Origin: Synechococcus sp. WH 7805
Lineage (GTDB): Bacteria > Cyanobacteriota > Cyanobacteriia > PCC-6307 > Cyanobiaceae
Direction of reading: 5' to 3'
Length of the DNA: 64,000 nucleotides
NCBI RefSeq assembly: GCF_000153285.1
Contig: NZ_CH724168.1
Location: 1,083,008 to 1,147,007, forward strand
Below, piece by piece: positions 49,653-60,889 of this stretch (positions within the stretch are counted from its first letter, which is position 1; each line of letters begins with the position of its first letter). The position numbers and the translations under genes were made by a program. Below the pieces are notes generated by a model. It was not told the DNA's origin, did no database searches, and saw only the letters and a list, made by a program, of their open reading frames with translations.

Positions 49653-50189
49653 ATGAATCTTGCGACGTTCGTCGAACGCAGCGAGGGTCAATGGCGCTCC
49701 ATGCGAAGCGGCCATTCCCTCGCTTTTCAGCAATTTGAAGAGGTGCTGAGCCAGATCAGCATCCAGCGGCTCAAGCTCGACGACGAACGCGTTCAGGAGT
49801 TGATTCAAGAGCAGACGGCTGCCCTTTCAGGAGAACCCGAAGCGCCGTTCCTGATGGAGTGGAATGCCGAAAGCGACTGGGAGCCCGATGATCCGTCCGA
49901 GGTCTCGGCGGGGTCCTGCATCCTCGTTCCGGTGCCTGACAACGACACGGAAGGGCAACTGCTTCGCAGTGTGGGCTACGCCGAAGCAGAACAGGCGATC
50001 TCCCGCTATCGCTTCCTCTCGGATGGCACCTTCGTGCTCAACACCCGCTACGGGCAGTCGATCGCTGAAGAGCGGATCTGGTTTGTCTCCGAACACGTGC
50101 GCTGCCGCTCCTCCGTGCTGCGCACCTCCGAAGGATCCGGGGTGCTGCAAACCTCCTTCGCCTCCGAGGTGAGGCGGTTGTCTGTCTGA
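49653..50189 (+). CDS. cpeS: CpeS-type phycoerythrobilin lyase
   Basis: A bilin lyase of the CpcS/CpeS family, 178 residues, a ten-stranded lipocalin-like barrel. Family features are MNLATFVERSEGQWRSMRSG at the start, PFLMEWNAESDW and SRYRFLSDGTFVLNTRYGQS followed by EERIWFVSEHVRCRSSVL. CpeS attaches phycoerythrobilin to Cys-82 of phycoerythrin beta. The start ATG at 49653 fits the family N-terminus. It lies in the compact run with the 54-residue gene, cpeT and cpeR, all on the plus strand. Confidence 0.9.
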   Translation: MNLATFVERSEGQWRSMRSGHSLAFQQFEEVLSQISIQRLKLDDERVQELIQEQTAALSGEPEAPFLMEWNAESDWEPDDPSEVSAGSCILVPVPDNDTEGQLLRSVGYAEAEQAISRYRFLSDGTFVLNTRYGQSIAEERIWFVSEHVRCRSSVLRTSEGSGVLQTSFASEVRRLSV

Positions 50190-50204
50190 GCCTGCCTGGT
50201 ACCG

Positions 50205-50816
50205 ATGCATCCTTCCCTGCTCTTCGCCCGCACGCTCTGCGGCCACTACAGCAACCGGGAACAAGCCCAGAACGACCCGAGCAAATTCGCGCACATCAAC
50301 ATCTTCTTCATGCCGCTGCCCTGGGATGTGCTGAAGGGGCCTGGCTTCTATTCAGAGCAAAGTTATGACCACGATCCCTGGCGTCCCTACCGCCAGGGCG
50401 TGCACCGGCTGCGCGAAGGCGACAACGGCGTTCACGTGGTGGAGAACTTCGGCATGGCCCAACCGGAACGGGTCGCCGGTGCGCCCCAGCACCCCGCCCT
50501 GCTGGCGGCCATCCAACCCGACACGCTTCAAGCGCGCTGCGGCTGCGCAATGCACTTCCAAAGTTGTGGCGCCAATGCTTATGAAGGCCGCGTTGAGCCC
50601 GGCAAAGGATGCCTGGTTCCTCGGGATGGACGGCTGACCTATCTGGTGAGTGAAGTGCAAGTGGATGCGCACTCCTGGAGCAGCCGTGACCGAGGCTTCG
50701 ATCCAGACAGCGATGACCTGGTCTGGGGGTCAGAACACGGCATGCTGCAGTTTCAACGGGTCGCGTCCTTGGCCGACGATCTGAATGAAGATTGGCTCAA
50801 GGGGCTCAACGACTGA
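50205..50816 (+). CDS. cpeT: CpeT-type phycoerythrobilin lyase
   Basis: A 203-residue lyase of the CpcT/CpeT family. It starts MHPSLLFARTLCGHYSNREQ, close to the family pattern, and shows FAHINIFFMPLPWDVLKGPG, FYSEQSYDHDPWRPYRQGVH and GRVEPGKGCLVPRDGR. CpeT is expected to attach bilin to Cys-165 (here near 167) of phycoerythrin beta. It lies 15 bases after cpeS. It is the second of two CpcT/CpeT proteins in the region. Confidence 0.9.
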   Translation: MHPSLLFARTLCGHYSNREQAQNDPSKFAHINIFFMPLPWDVLKGPGFYSEQSYDHDPWRPYRQGVHRLREGDNGVHVVENFGMAQPERVAGAPQHPALLAAIQPDTLQARCGCAMHFQSCGANAYEGRVEPGKGCLVPRDGRLTYLVSEVQVDAHSWSSRDRGFDPDSDDLVWGSEHGMLQFQRVASLADDLNEDWLKGLND

Positions 50817-50837
50817 GCCAGGCAACTTTTTAAAACC

Positions 50838-51149
50838 ATGCCTGCAAGCCCTGCCGAAAAACAGCTGAGAACCTGGATCCGATCCCAGCATCTGATCTGT
50901 CAGGGCACCGACTTCATCTTCGAAACTGTTGATCAGGCCCAACTCGAACGCTTCGAGAGCTGCCTTGGATCGATGGGAGGCCGTGTTCGTGAAGTGAAGG
51001 CTGTGGGCAACTGGCCCATGGGTCCGAACCGTTCCTTCAAGATTCTGCGCGCCATCGCCAGTGTTCCCCGCCCCGGCGGGGAACAACTTGTTCAGTACTG
51101 GGCAAGCCGCGGGGCCAACAAAACCCGCTATTCAGAGATCAGTTCTTGA
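50838..51149 (+). CDS. cpeR: Phycoerythrin operon activator CpeR
   Basis: CpeR is a small cyanobacterial activator needed for expression of phycoerythrin genes. The 103-residue product (MPASPAEKQLRTWIRSQHLI, then FIFETVDQAQLERFESCLGS) has the family length and the VKAVGNWPMGPNRSFKILRA core. It is not a classical helix-turn-helix protein. It follows cpeT by 21 bases, so it may be produced from the same transcript it activates. Its last 11 bases overlap the end of convergent cpeY. Confidence 0.88.
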   Translation: MPASPAEKQLRTWIRSQHLICQGTDFIFETVDQAQLERFESCLGSMGGRVREVKAVGNWPMGPNRSFKILRAIASVPRPGGEQLVQYWASRGANKTRYSEISS

Positions 51150-52422
51150 CACGGGCCAAGCGGGCCGACACATACGGATGCGGATCGGCATCCGACTCAG
51201 GCGCAACGCCCAGCTGATCCATGGCCATCACGGCGGCATAGCGGCACTCCCAGAAGGAGGTGGCTTGCGGATCGAGCCAGCGGCTGAGGTGCTGTCGGCA
51301 CACATCTGGAGCCAGGGCTGCCAAGCCGAGCAGTGCCGCGGGCTTGGACTTCATGAACTGGGGCCGGCGTGTGTCCACCGCCTCCAGCAACCACGTTGTG
51401 ATGGTCTCCAGGGCATCGTCCGGCCAGTCGCGCACGGCGGTGAACAAGCGGATGAAGAAATAGTGGGCCCCGTAATCATTGTGAGCCTCGTCGATCCAGC
51501 GCTGCTTCAGCAACGGCCAGAGCAACAGCGCTGGCCGGGAACGAACTGTCGTCAGCCCGAGATAAGCGCGGCTGAAATCCGTGCCGAAAAATTCCTGAAT
51601 CAGGAAATCGTCGGCCGGCGTGGCGTCGTAGCGATGCACCAACACCAGATCATCCGGACGATCCAGCAACAGGCGATCAACAGCTTCGACGAGGTCGAGC
51701 CCCTCGCAGGTGAGGGCCCCCTCGGGCCAGAGCGCGGTAAGCGCGCGCATGCGAAACACCGGCGAAACCGGGGCCTGGAGGATGCTGGGCAGCCACTGAA
51801 CGGCCTGACAATCGATCAGATCCTGAATGGCGGAATGCCGGTCCATTTGGTTGGGCAGCGTGAGGTGGTCTTCCAGGGCTGCCACCTGATCCACCCGCCC
51901 CGTCAACCGCGCCAACGCCGAGCGTGCGGCACCGCGCACCCCAGGAACGTCGTCATCGATCAGCGCTTCAATCGCGGGCAACGCCGCCGTGACCTTCAAC
52001 CCGGCCAAGCTCTGAATCAGCACACGCCTGTTCTGTGCAGGGTCCTGCAGCAAAGCAGTCATGCGTTGATGCAGGGCTGTTGATGCACTCCCGAGCTGTT
52101 CCAACGCCCAGGCGCTGTTCTCCACCAGGTAGGGGTCATCACTGTCCAAGCAGCTGCCAATGGCAGGAGCTGCCTCGTCCACCTTCAGCCGGCCCAACAC
52201 TTCAACGGCTTTGCGGCGCGCCAGCTTTTTGGCTTGCTGCTCATCCGAGTCGTTCAGCAGCTCAATCAGGGCGCGTTGGGTGGGCTCACCCGGGAAGTTG
52301 ATCAGGTGCGACACCGCCATGTAGTAGTCACTGGCGGAATCCAATTGGTCCAACGGCAACGTGAGAATGCGCAGAGCTTCCTCGTGGGACAAGCCCTGAT
52401 GGATGTTGTCGAAGCGGCTCAC
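51139..52422 (-). CDS. cpeY: HEAT-repeat bilin lyase CpeY
   Basis: An E/F-type phycobilin lyase, 427 residues of HEAT-like helical repeats. It begins RFDNIHQGLSHEEALRILTL after the initiation codon, includes EVLGRLKVDEAAPAIGSCLD and VENSAWALEQLGSASTALHQ, and ends near CRYAAVMAMDQLGVAP. CpeY attaches phycoerythrobilin to Cys-82 of phycoerythrin alpha, with CpeZ aiding. I chose the GTG at 52422, which places the family N-terminus correctly; the open frame to 52557 adds residues without similarity. It diverges from the small CpcD-domain gene and ends inside the cpeR coding end. Confidence 0.88.
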   Translation of the reverse strand: MSRFDNIHQGLSHEEALRILTLPLDQLDSASDYYMAVSHLINFPGEPTQRALIELLNDSDEQQAKKLARRKAVEVLGRLKVDEAAPAIGSCLDSDDPYLVENSAWALEQLGSASTALHQRMTALLQDPAQNRRVLIQSLAGLKVTAALPAIEALIDDDVPGVRGAARSALARLTGRVDQVAALEDHLTLPNQMDRHSAIQDLIDCQAVQWLPSILQAPVSPVFRMRALTALWPEGALTCEGLDLVEAVDRLLLDRPDDLVLVHRYDATPADDFLIQEFFGTDFSRAYLGLTTVRSRPALLLWPLLKQRWIDEAHNDYGAHYFFIRLFTAVRDWPDDALETITTWLLEAVDTRRPQFMKSKPAALLGLAALAPDVCRQHLSRWLDPQATSFWECRYAAVMAMDQLGVAPESDADPHPYVSARLARVKN

Positions 52423-52517
52423 GAAAACAATCCCGGCGGCAGCGCCCGCCCAAGCAGAAACAGACCACGACTCTGCAGCGCCGATGGCCGCAGTGGCGCT
52501 TGCATTAAGAAGTGTCC

Positions 52518-52841
52518 ATGCGCTGGAAACAATCACTAAGTCAGGGCAACCTGACACAAGTCATTTCGAGCACACGAATGGGGCCTTCCTTGGCGAACTC
52601 CTTGCACGTGGCCACGGGCATCGGCGTTGATATGCCCCTGCGCAGCGCGCGGCACCAACGTGTGCCCTTCAACCTGCTCAGCCGCAACCTTCAGCTGATG
52701 CATCGTCGCGGCGTTCAGATTTTGTCGGTGCGGGCACTGGGTGCAGACACGGCAACGGCAGAGGTGCAGCCAACCCCTTCGGCAAAGGCCGCAAGCCCGG
52801 TCAAAGAAACGTCCAAGCGGAGACGCCGCACCAAAAAGTGA
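52518..52841 (+). CDS. Small CpcD-domain protein
   Basis: A 107-residue protein, start ATG at 52518 (a GTG two codons upstream is possible). The middle part matches the CpcD/FNR/ApcC linker fold: RHQRVPFNLLSRNLQLMHRR followed by GVQILSVRAL. The tail is basic and disordered (KAASPVKETSKRRRRTKK). CpcD-domain-only proteins cap rod ends or regulate rod length; here no PBS-linker domain is attached. It may be a rod-capping linker for phycoerythrin rods; inference only. Confidence 0.7.
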   Translation: MRWKQSLSQGNLTQVISSTRMGPSLANSLHVATGIGVDMPLRSARHQRVPFNLLSRNLQLMHRRGVQILSVRALGADTATAEVQPTPSAKAASPVKETSKRRRRTKK

Positions 52842-52844
52842 CGC

Positions 52845-53270
52845 CTAGGCGCTGCGTTCAAACACGCCATCAGCTGGGCGTCCCTGTTTCAAACCCTCCC
52901 AGTTGATGGCCTTCAGGAAAGCAGAGCCATCAATGGTTTCCACCACATCCACGCCCCAACTGCCCTCTTGAAGCGGTGAACCAGGGGCGCCAGCAGTGTC
53001 CTTCCGGCCCCCAAGGGCCAGCAGGTTGTGATCCTCTGAGTGTCCGCATGCCTTGCGGAAGGACCGCCAAGTGCGAACCAGGGCATCGGCCAGATCATCG
53101 GTACTGCCCTCTGCCTCCAGCTTCACCAACCAATGGGGGTGAGCCAGCGGTTCAACGGTGCTGATCCAGTCGCCATGGGCCTGCAAACCGGCAGCCAATT
53201 CAGCAGCAGACAAGGCCGGTAAATCCTCAGACTGCACCTGCAAGTTGTGAGAAAGGACGAAGCAGGTCAT
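52845..53270 (-). CDS. Hypothetical protein between lyase genes
   Basis: A 141-residue protein starting MTCFVLSHNLQVQSEDLPAL. It is mixed alpha/beta with several Trp (GDWISTVEPLAHPHWLVKLE, TWRSFRKACGHSEDHNLLAL) and no membrane segment. No family is recognised. Its stop lies 3 bases after the stop of the convergent CpcD-domain gene, and it diverges from cpeF. The position inside the cpeY-cpeF-cpeZ group suggests a phycoerythrin-related role. Confidence 0.7.
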   Translation of the reverse strand: MTCFVLSHNLQVQSEDLPALSAAELAAGLQAHGDWISTVEPLAHPHWLVKLEAEGSTDDLADALVRTWRSFRKACGHSEDHNLLALGGRKDTAGAPGSPLQEGSWGVDVVETIDGSAFLKAINWEGLKQGRPADGVFERSA

Positions 53271-53347
53271 GGCTCTAGCTCTGTGACGAAGAGCCTAGAG
53301 CGAGAGGACGAAGTTCGATAATTCATAGCCTCCGGTGCGCAACGGTC

Positions 53348-54244
53348 ATGAGTGACCTTCCGTCTCTGTCCGTTAACGGGCAAAGCCAACAGCTGAACGA
53401 AGACGAAGCCAGTGAACTGGCGAAAGAACTGAAGCAGCAGTTGCGCAATGGCGAGGTGCCTGCTGCCGACGGTGAAAGCATCGAGCGGATGGTGGCCGGT
53501 CTGGGTGATCCCCGCGGCCTGATGCGTCTCACCTTTGCCGAGAGCCTTGGCGTGGTTGGCAAGGCTGCCGTGCCGTCGTTGTGTCGCGCCCTGGCTGAGC
53601 ATGAAAGCGTCACGGTGCGGCGCGCAGCAGCCAAAACGCTCACCTTGATCGAAGACCCCCGGGCACTCCCCGTGCTGCAGAAGGCCCTGCTACAGGATCC
53701 GGATCCGGTGGTGCAGGGGTCCGCCGTGGGTGCCATGGCCGCCGTGGGAGAAGAAGCCATTGATGGAATGCTCGAGATTCTGATCAATCCCAGCAGCACC
53801 GCCATGCAGCTGGGACTGGCCAGTTGGGGCCTGGCTTTCGTGGGGGCCCGTGCACCGGAGGCGCTGCGCAAGGCCGCCACATCGGAGCATGCGGAAATTC
53901 GTTGTGCAGCAATTGCAGCCCTCGGCGATCAGATCCAAGCCCTGGGGGACGATGCCGCCCGAGAGCTGGTGGAAAATGCGCTCACCGATGCCGAAACCGA
54001 CGTTCGCGCGGAAGCAGCAACCCTGCTGGGCAAATTGCACAGCCCCGATTGGGCCGTCCCCCGACTGGAACCCCTACTCAGCGATCCACAAGGGCAGGTC
54101 CGCAAAAATGCGGCCCTCTCCCTGATGAAATTGCAAGCAGCGGGCAGCATTGCAAGCCTGTCCCAGCAACTGGAACGGGAACAACAAGCCGACGTCAAAG
54201 CGGTGCTTCAACTCGCCATCAACCAGCTGGATCAGGACGGCTGA
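53348..54244 (+). CDS. cpeF: HEAT-repeat bilin lyase CpeF-type
   Basis: A 298-residue E/F-type lyase built of HEAT/PBS-lyase repeats (LGVVGKAAVPSLCRALAEHE, LIEDPRALPVLQKALLQDPD, VVQGSAVGAMAAVGEEAIDG). An N-terminal extension starts MSDLPSLSVNGQSQQLNEDE. Length and the N-terminal part fit CpeF (formerly MpeV-like), which attaches the doubly linked bilin to Cys-48/59 (here about 50/61) of phycoerythrin beta. Distinguishing CpeF from MpeU-type paralogues by reading alone is risky. The 3' end overlaps the convergent cpeZ by 13 bases. Confidence 0.78.
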   Translation: MSDLPSLSVNGQSQQLNEDEASELAKELKQQLRNGEVPAADGESIERMVAGLGDPRGLMRLTFAESLGVVGKAAVPSLCRALAEHESVTVRRAAAKTLTLIEDPRALPVLQKALLQDPDPVVQGSAVGAMAAVGEEAIDGMLEILINPSSTAMQLGLASWGLAFVGARAPEALRKAATSEHAEIRCAAIAALGDQIQALGDDAARELVENALTDAETDVRAEAATLLGKLHSPDWAVPRLEPLLSDPQGQVRKNAALSLMKLQAAGSIASLSQQLEREQQADVKAVLQLAINQLDQDG

Positions 54245-54861
54245 CGCGCCTTGAGATCGCGCACACGCAGCAAAGCTGAAGTAAGTGTTTCACGCACATA
54301 GCCATCGATGCTTGGGTCGGCGAGCAGCTCTTCAAACCCTTGCTCCACAGCAGGGTCGTTGATCTCAGCCAAGGCATTCACCGCAGCAACACCCTGGGCC
54401 GGATTGTCACCGCGACTGATCTCCAGCAGCAACGAAACAGCCTGCTGCCCCACCTGACCGAGAGCCATCACGGAGGCAACAGCAACCACCGGTGAGCTGT
54501 CCTGAAGGCCATCGCGAAGCACCTGCATCGCCTCCTCGCTGAAGGGAAGCCCGGGGTAGTTGGAGGCCAACTGGGCATAGGCCTTCACACAACTGGCCCG
54601 CACGGTGCCATCAGCACTGGAGCGAAAGCAATCGGCGATGGGTTGCATGGCACGTTCCCCGAATGCACCCAGCCCCCGTACGGAAGCCCGCCGCAGCGAC
54701 ACATCGGGCTGGTCCAACAGAGCAATCAAACGCGGCATGGCTTCGGCTTGCCAATGCTCCGCCATCGCCGTGAAGGCCTCGGTCTGGATGTAGGGATTGG
54801 GGTGAGCCAGATCGGCGAACAACCGATCGAGGTCGGGCACGGCGTCGTGTTCAGCACCCAT
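54232..54861 (-). CDS. cpeZ: HEAT-repeat lyase partner CpeZ
   Basis: A 209-residue HEAT-repeat protein (DLDRLFADLAHPNPYIQTEA, IALLDQPDVSLRRASVRGLG, AFGERAMQPIADCFRSSADG). The length and repeat pattern fit CpeZ, the chaperone-like partner that improves CpeY activity and stabilises phycoerythrin. It is on the minus strand downstream of cpeB-cpeA, with a terminator between. It converges on cpeF with overlapping ends. Confidence 0.8.
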   Translation of the reverse strand: MGAEHDAVPDLDRLFADLAHPNPYIQTEAFTAMAEHWQAEAMPRLIALLDQPDVSLRRASVRGLGAFGERAMQPIADCFRSSADGTVRASCVKAYAQLASNYPGLPFSEEAMQVLRDGLQDSSPVVAVASVMALGQVGQQAVSLLLEISRGDNPAQGVAAVNALAEINDPAVEQGFEELLADPSIDGYVRETLTSALLRVRDLKARQPS

Positions 54862-54940
54862 GTCCGCGATTCAAGCGATGAAGACGCGACCCTAAAACGC
54901 AGATCAGGGCTCGGACTTCCCAAACCCATGATCTCAACAA

Positions 54941-54972
54941 GACAAAAAAAAGGAGGCCCGAAGGCCCCTTTC
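54941..54972 (-). terminator. Terminator of the cpeBA operon
   Basis: On the minus strand a stem AAAGGGGCC/GGCCTCCTTT (TTCG loop, one bulge) is followed by eight T (complement of 54943-54950). It lies 25 bases after the cpeA stop. Confidence 0.88.
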
Positions 54973-54997
54973 AACGTTCGACTGAATCAGAACCTGA

Positions 54998-55501
<504 letters not shown>

Positions 55502-55546
55502 CTAAGTTGAAGTGTGCTTTGAAAAAGAGAGTTATCTCTGGCTGAT

Positions 55547-56470
<924 letters not shown>

Positions 56471-56686
56471 ATGGCTGATCCCTCTCTCGATGACCTGAAA
56501 GCCACCGTCGAGGAACTCTCCGCCTATAGGGATCGCTTGAAAGACGATGTGGTCGCCATGGGGCAGAAACTGAAGCTGCCCCAGAAGCGCATTGAACTCA
56601 CACTCAGCGAACATCCCGAGCTGCAGCGCCTCGAGGCCGTGTTGGCACAGCTGGACGAACAGATCCGCAGCGGGAGCGACGCTTAA
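56471..56686 (+). CDS. Small helical hypothetical protein
   Basis: A 71-residue protein (MADPSLDDLKATVEELSAYR, then DRLKDDVVAMGQKLKLPQKR and IELTLSEHPELQRLEAVLAQ). It is almost wholly alpha-helical and charged, with heptad-like spacing, so a two-helix coiled coil is likely. No family recognised. It lies just before the CpeU-type gene and diverges from cpeB, so it probably belongs to the cpeU-pebA-pebB transcript. Confidence 0.75.
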   Translation: MADPSLDDLKATVEELSAYRDRLKDDVVAMGQKLKLPQKRIELTLSEHPELQRLEAVLAQLDEQIRSGSDA

Positions 56687-56713
56687 GAAACGATGCATAC
56701 CAAGCCCTGCACA

Positions 56714-58754
<2,041 letters not shown>

Positions 58755-58937
58755 CCGCAGCGAGCGCGCCCTTCGATTAATTGATCGACAGGGGATTAAA
58801 CATTATGAACAGCCTTCGGGACTGCCCAAACCCTTTGGCGAGAATCTCTAGCGACGGGATGGGCACTGCTTCCCAGCCGTCCCCATTCAGGTCTGAAGAC
58901 TTCCTACCCTCCAGACAAAGTTTCAAGGAGCTAACCC
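58755..58937 (+). promoter_or_regulatory. cpcBA upstream region
   Basis: About 180 bases between pebB and cpcB. It should carry the strong phycocyanin promoter. AAGGAG at 58926-58931 is an excellent ribosome-binding site seven bases before the cpcB ATG. Confidence 0.6.
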
Positions 58938-59456
58938 ATGTTCGACGCCTTCACCAAGGTTGTCGCCCAGGCCGATGCCCGGGGCCAGTTCATCAGCCCC
59001 AGCGAAATCGATGCCCTCGCGGCAATGGTTTCTGACAGCAACAAGCGCCTGGACGCTGTCAACCGCATCACCTGCAATTCCTCCACGATCGTCGCCAACG
59101 CGGCCCGTGCACTTTTCGCTCAGCAGCCCGCTCTGATCGCCCCTGGCGGCAACGCCTACACAAGCCGTCGCATGGCTGCTTGCCTGCGCGACATGGAGAT
59201 CATCCTCCGCTATGTGACCTACGCGATCTTCAGTGGCGATGCTTCCGTGATGGAAGACCGCTGCCTCAACGGTCTGCGCGAGACCTATCTGGCACTCGGC
59301 ACCCCTGGAGCCTCTGTGGCTGCTGGCGTGAACCTGATGAAAGACGCCGCAATCGAGATCGCCAACGACAGAAACGGCATTACGCAAGGCGACTGCACAG
59401 CTCTGATGAGCGAAATCGGCACTTACTTCGACCGCGCTGCCGCTGCTGTTGCCTGA
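58938..59456 (+). CDS. cpcB: Phycocyanin beta subunit
   Basis: Phycocyanin beta, 172 residues ([20 protein letters not shown]). Bilin sites are Cys82 ([16 protein letters not shown]) and Cys153 (TQGDCTALM), and Asn72 in PGGNAYT is the usual methylated residue. In strains with phycoerythrin this protein is also called RpcB when a site carries phycoerythrobilin. The strong AAGGAG site and its place as first gene of the cpcBA operon fit high expression. Confidence 0.95.
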   Translation: MFDAFTKVVAQADARGQFISPSEIDALAAMVSDSNKRLDAVNRITCNSSTIVANAARALFAQQPALIAPGGNAYTSRRMAACLRDMEIILRYVTYAIFSGDASVMEDRCLNGLRETYLALGTPGASVAAGVNLMKDAAIEIANDRNGITQGDCTALMSEIGTYFDRAAAAVA

Positions 59457-59498
59457 TCAGGCTCGGTTCAGACCGTCACAATCATCTTCCTCGGATCC

Positions 59499-59987
59499 AT
59501 GAAAACTCCCCTCACCGAAGCTGTATCCGCAGCAGATTCCCAAGGACGTTTCCTCAGCAATACGGAAATCCAGGGTGCTTTCGGGCGCTTCAACCGTGCG
59601 AGTGCCTCCCTGCAGGCTGCCAAGGCCCTGACCGCCAAGGCTGACACCCTGGTGAACGGTGCTGCACAAGCCGTTTACACCAAGTTCCCCTACACCACCC
59701 AGATGCAGGGACCGAACTATTCGGCAACGCCTGAAGGCAAAGCCAAGTGCTCCCGGGACATCGGCTACTACCTGCGTATGGTCACCTACTGCCTCGTGGC
59801 AGGTGGCACCGGTCCCATGGACGACTACCTGCTGGCCGGTCTCGACGAGATCAACCGCACCTTCGAGCTCTCCCCTTCCTGGTACGTGGAAGCTCTCAAC
59901 TACATCAAGGCCAATCATGGCCTGAGTGGTGATGCAGCTGGTGAAGCCAACAACTACATCAACTACGCCATCAACGCTCTCGTTTGA
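59499..59987 (+). CDS. cpcA: Phycocyanin alpha subunit
   Basis: Phycocyanin alpha, 162 residues ([20 protein letters not shown]). The single bilin-binding Cys84 is in [20 protein letters not shown]. It follows cpcB by 42 bases. A strong terminator lies 43 bases after its stop, before the lyase genes for this very subunit, so structural and lyase mRNA amounts are separated. Confidence 0.96.
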   Translation: MKTPLTEAVSAADSQGRFLSNTEIQGAFGRFNRASASLQAAKALTAKADTLVNGAAQAVYTKFPYTTQMQGPNYSATPEGKAKCSRDIGYYLRMVTYCLVAGGTGPMDDYLLAGLDEINRTFELSPSWYVEALNYIKANHGLSGDAAGEANNYINYAINALV

Positions 59988-60029
59988 GCCCCGATCGGCG
60001 TCAGACCGACCACTCGCTCCTTGCTCATC

Positions 60030-60063
60030 TCTCCATCCTGATTTCAGGATGGAGATTTTTTTT
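60030..60063 (+). terminator. Terminator after cpcA
   Basis: A perfect 12-base-pair stem TCTCCATCCTGA/TCAGGATGGAGA with a TT loop and eight T after it (60056-60063). Very strong; cpcE/F downstream can be reached only by read-through or by a promoter in the short gap. Confidence 0.95.
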
Positions 60064-60079
60064 GCTTCTCCAGGCCCCC

Positions 60080-60877
60080 ATGACCTCAAGCTCACAAAGG
60101 GATTCGTCGCCGGTGGATGGCGAACCCATCAATGAGTCAGAGGCCATCCGACGCATGGCCGACCGCAACGATCCATCAGGTCGTTACTACGCAGCTTGGT
60201 GGCTTGGACGCCAACGCAGCCGACACCCAAGAACAGTGCCCTTACTTCTGGAAGCCTTGCAAGAGCGTTGCACTCCTGGGAATTCAGAGGCAACGATCAC
60301 ACCGATCGCCATCGCTCGTAATGCTGTTCGGGCCATGGCCAAACTCGGAGACGATGCCCAACCCTGCATCAATGAATTGCTCGCAACCCTCGAATCAGGT
60401 GACACCGGTCTTGTTGAGTGCACCGCTCGGACGCTCGGTGAACTGAGAGTTGAGGCCGCACTGCCGGGATTAAGACGTCTGCTGGCGTCTCAGAGCCCAA
60501 CCACCCCTTACGAGGCGGTGCTGGAAGCCATCGGCATGCTCGGTAGTCAAGACCCCTCGGTTTGCGCCGAGCTGAAACCGTTCACCACCCACGACAAAAT
60601 CTTGGTTCGTTGTGCAGCGAACCGGGCCTTGCTCCAGATCACACGGGAACCGATCTGGGCTGACGCCTTGCTCGAACTGCTCCAAAACAAGTCGATCGGT
60701 GTGAGACGAGCCAGTCTTCTTGATCTCGCAGCAGCAGGCTGGCGTCCCGCTGCTGAATCCATCGCCAACGCACGCGTCGAAGCCAATTTGAAGCTGGTTG
60801 CCTTGCGGGAACTCACTGAGCAATGTCCGCCGGGTGAAGATCGAACCTTCTTGGAGGCCATGGATGACTTGCTCTGA
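60080..60877 (+). CDS. cpcE: Phycocyanin alpha bilin lyase subunit CpcE/RpcE
   Basis: The E half of the heterodimeric E/F lyase that attaches a bilin to Cys84 of phycocyanin alpha. The 265-residue product is HEAT-repeat rich: SEAIRRMADRNDPSGRYYAA, WWLGRQRSRHPRTVPLLLEA, LVECTARTLGELRVEAALPG and VRRASLLDLAAAGWRPAAES. Whether it adds phycocyanobilin (CpcE) or phycoerythrobilin (RpcE) cannot be read from the sequence. The ATG at 60080 is 16 bases after the terminator T-run. cpcF follows 12 bases downstream. Confidence 0.88.
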   Translation: MTSSSQRDSSPVDGEPINESEAIRRMADRNDPSGRYYAAWWLGRQRSRHPRTVPLLLEALQERCTPGNSEATITPIAIARNAVRAMAKLGDDAQPCINELLATLESGDTGLVECTARTLGELRVEAALPGLRRLLASQSPTTPYEAVLEAIGMLGSQDPSVCAELKPFTTHDKILVRCAANRALLQITREPIWADALLELLQNKSIGVRRASLLDLAAAGWRPAAESIANARVEANLKLVALRELTEQCPPGEDRTFLEAMDDLL

Positions 60878-60889
60878 CCCAGCCCATGC

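Noticed and set aside
51061-52083. Plus-strand open frame of 340 codons opposite cpeY
   Set aside because: It is antisense to a clear HEAT-repeat lyase, begins inside cpeR and has no domain resemblance.
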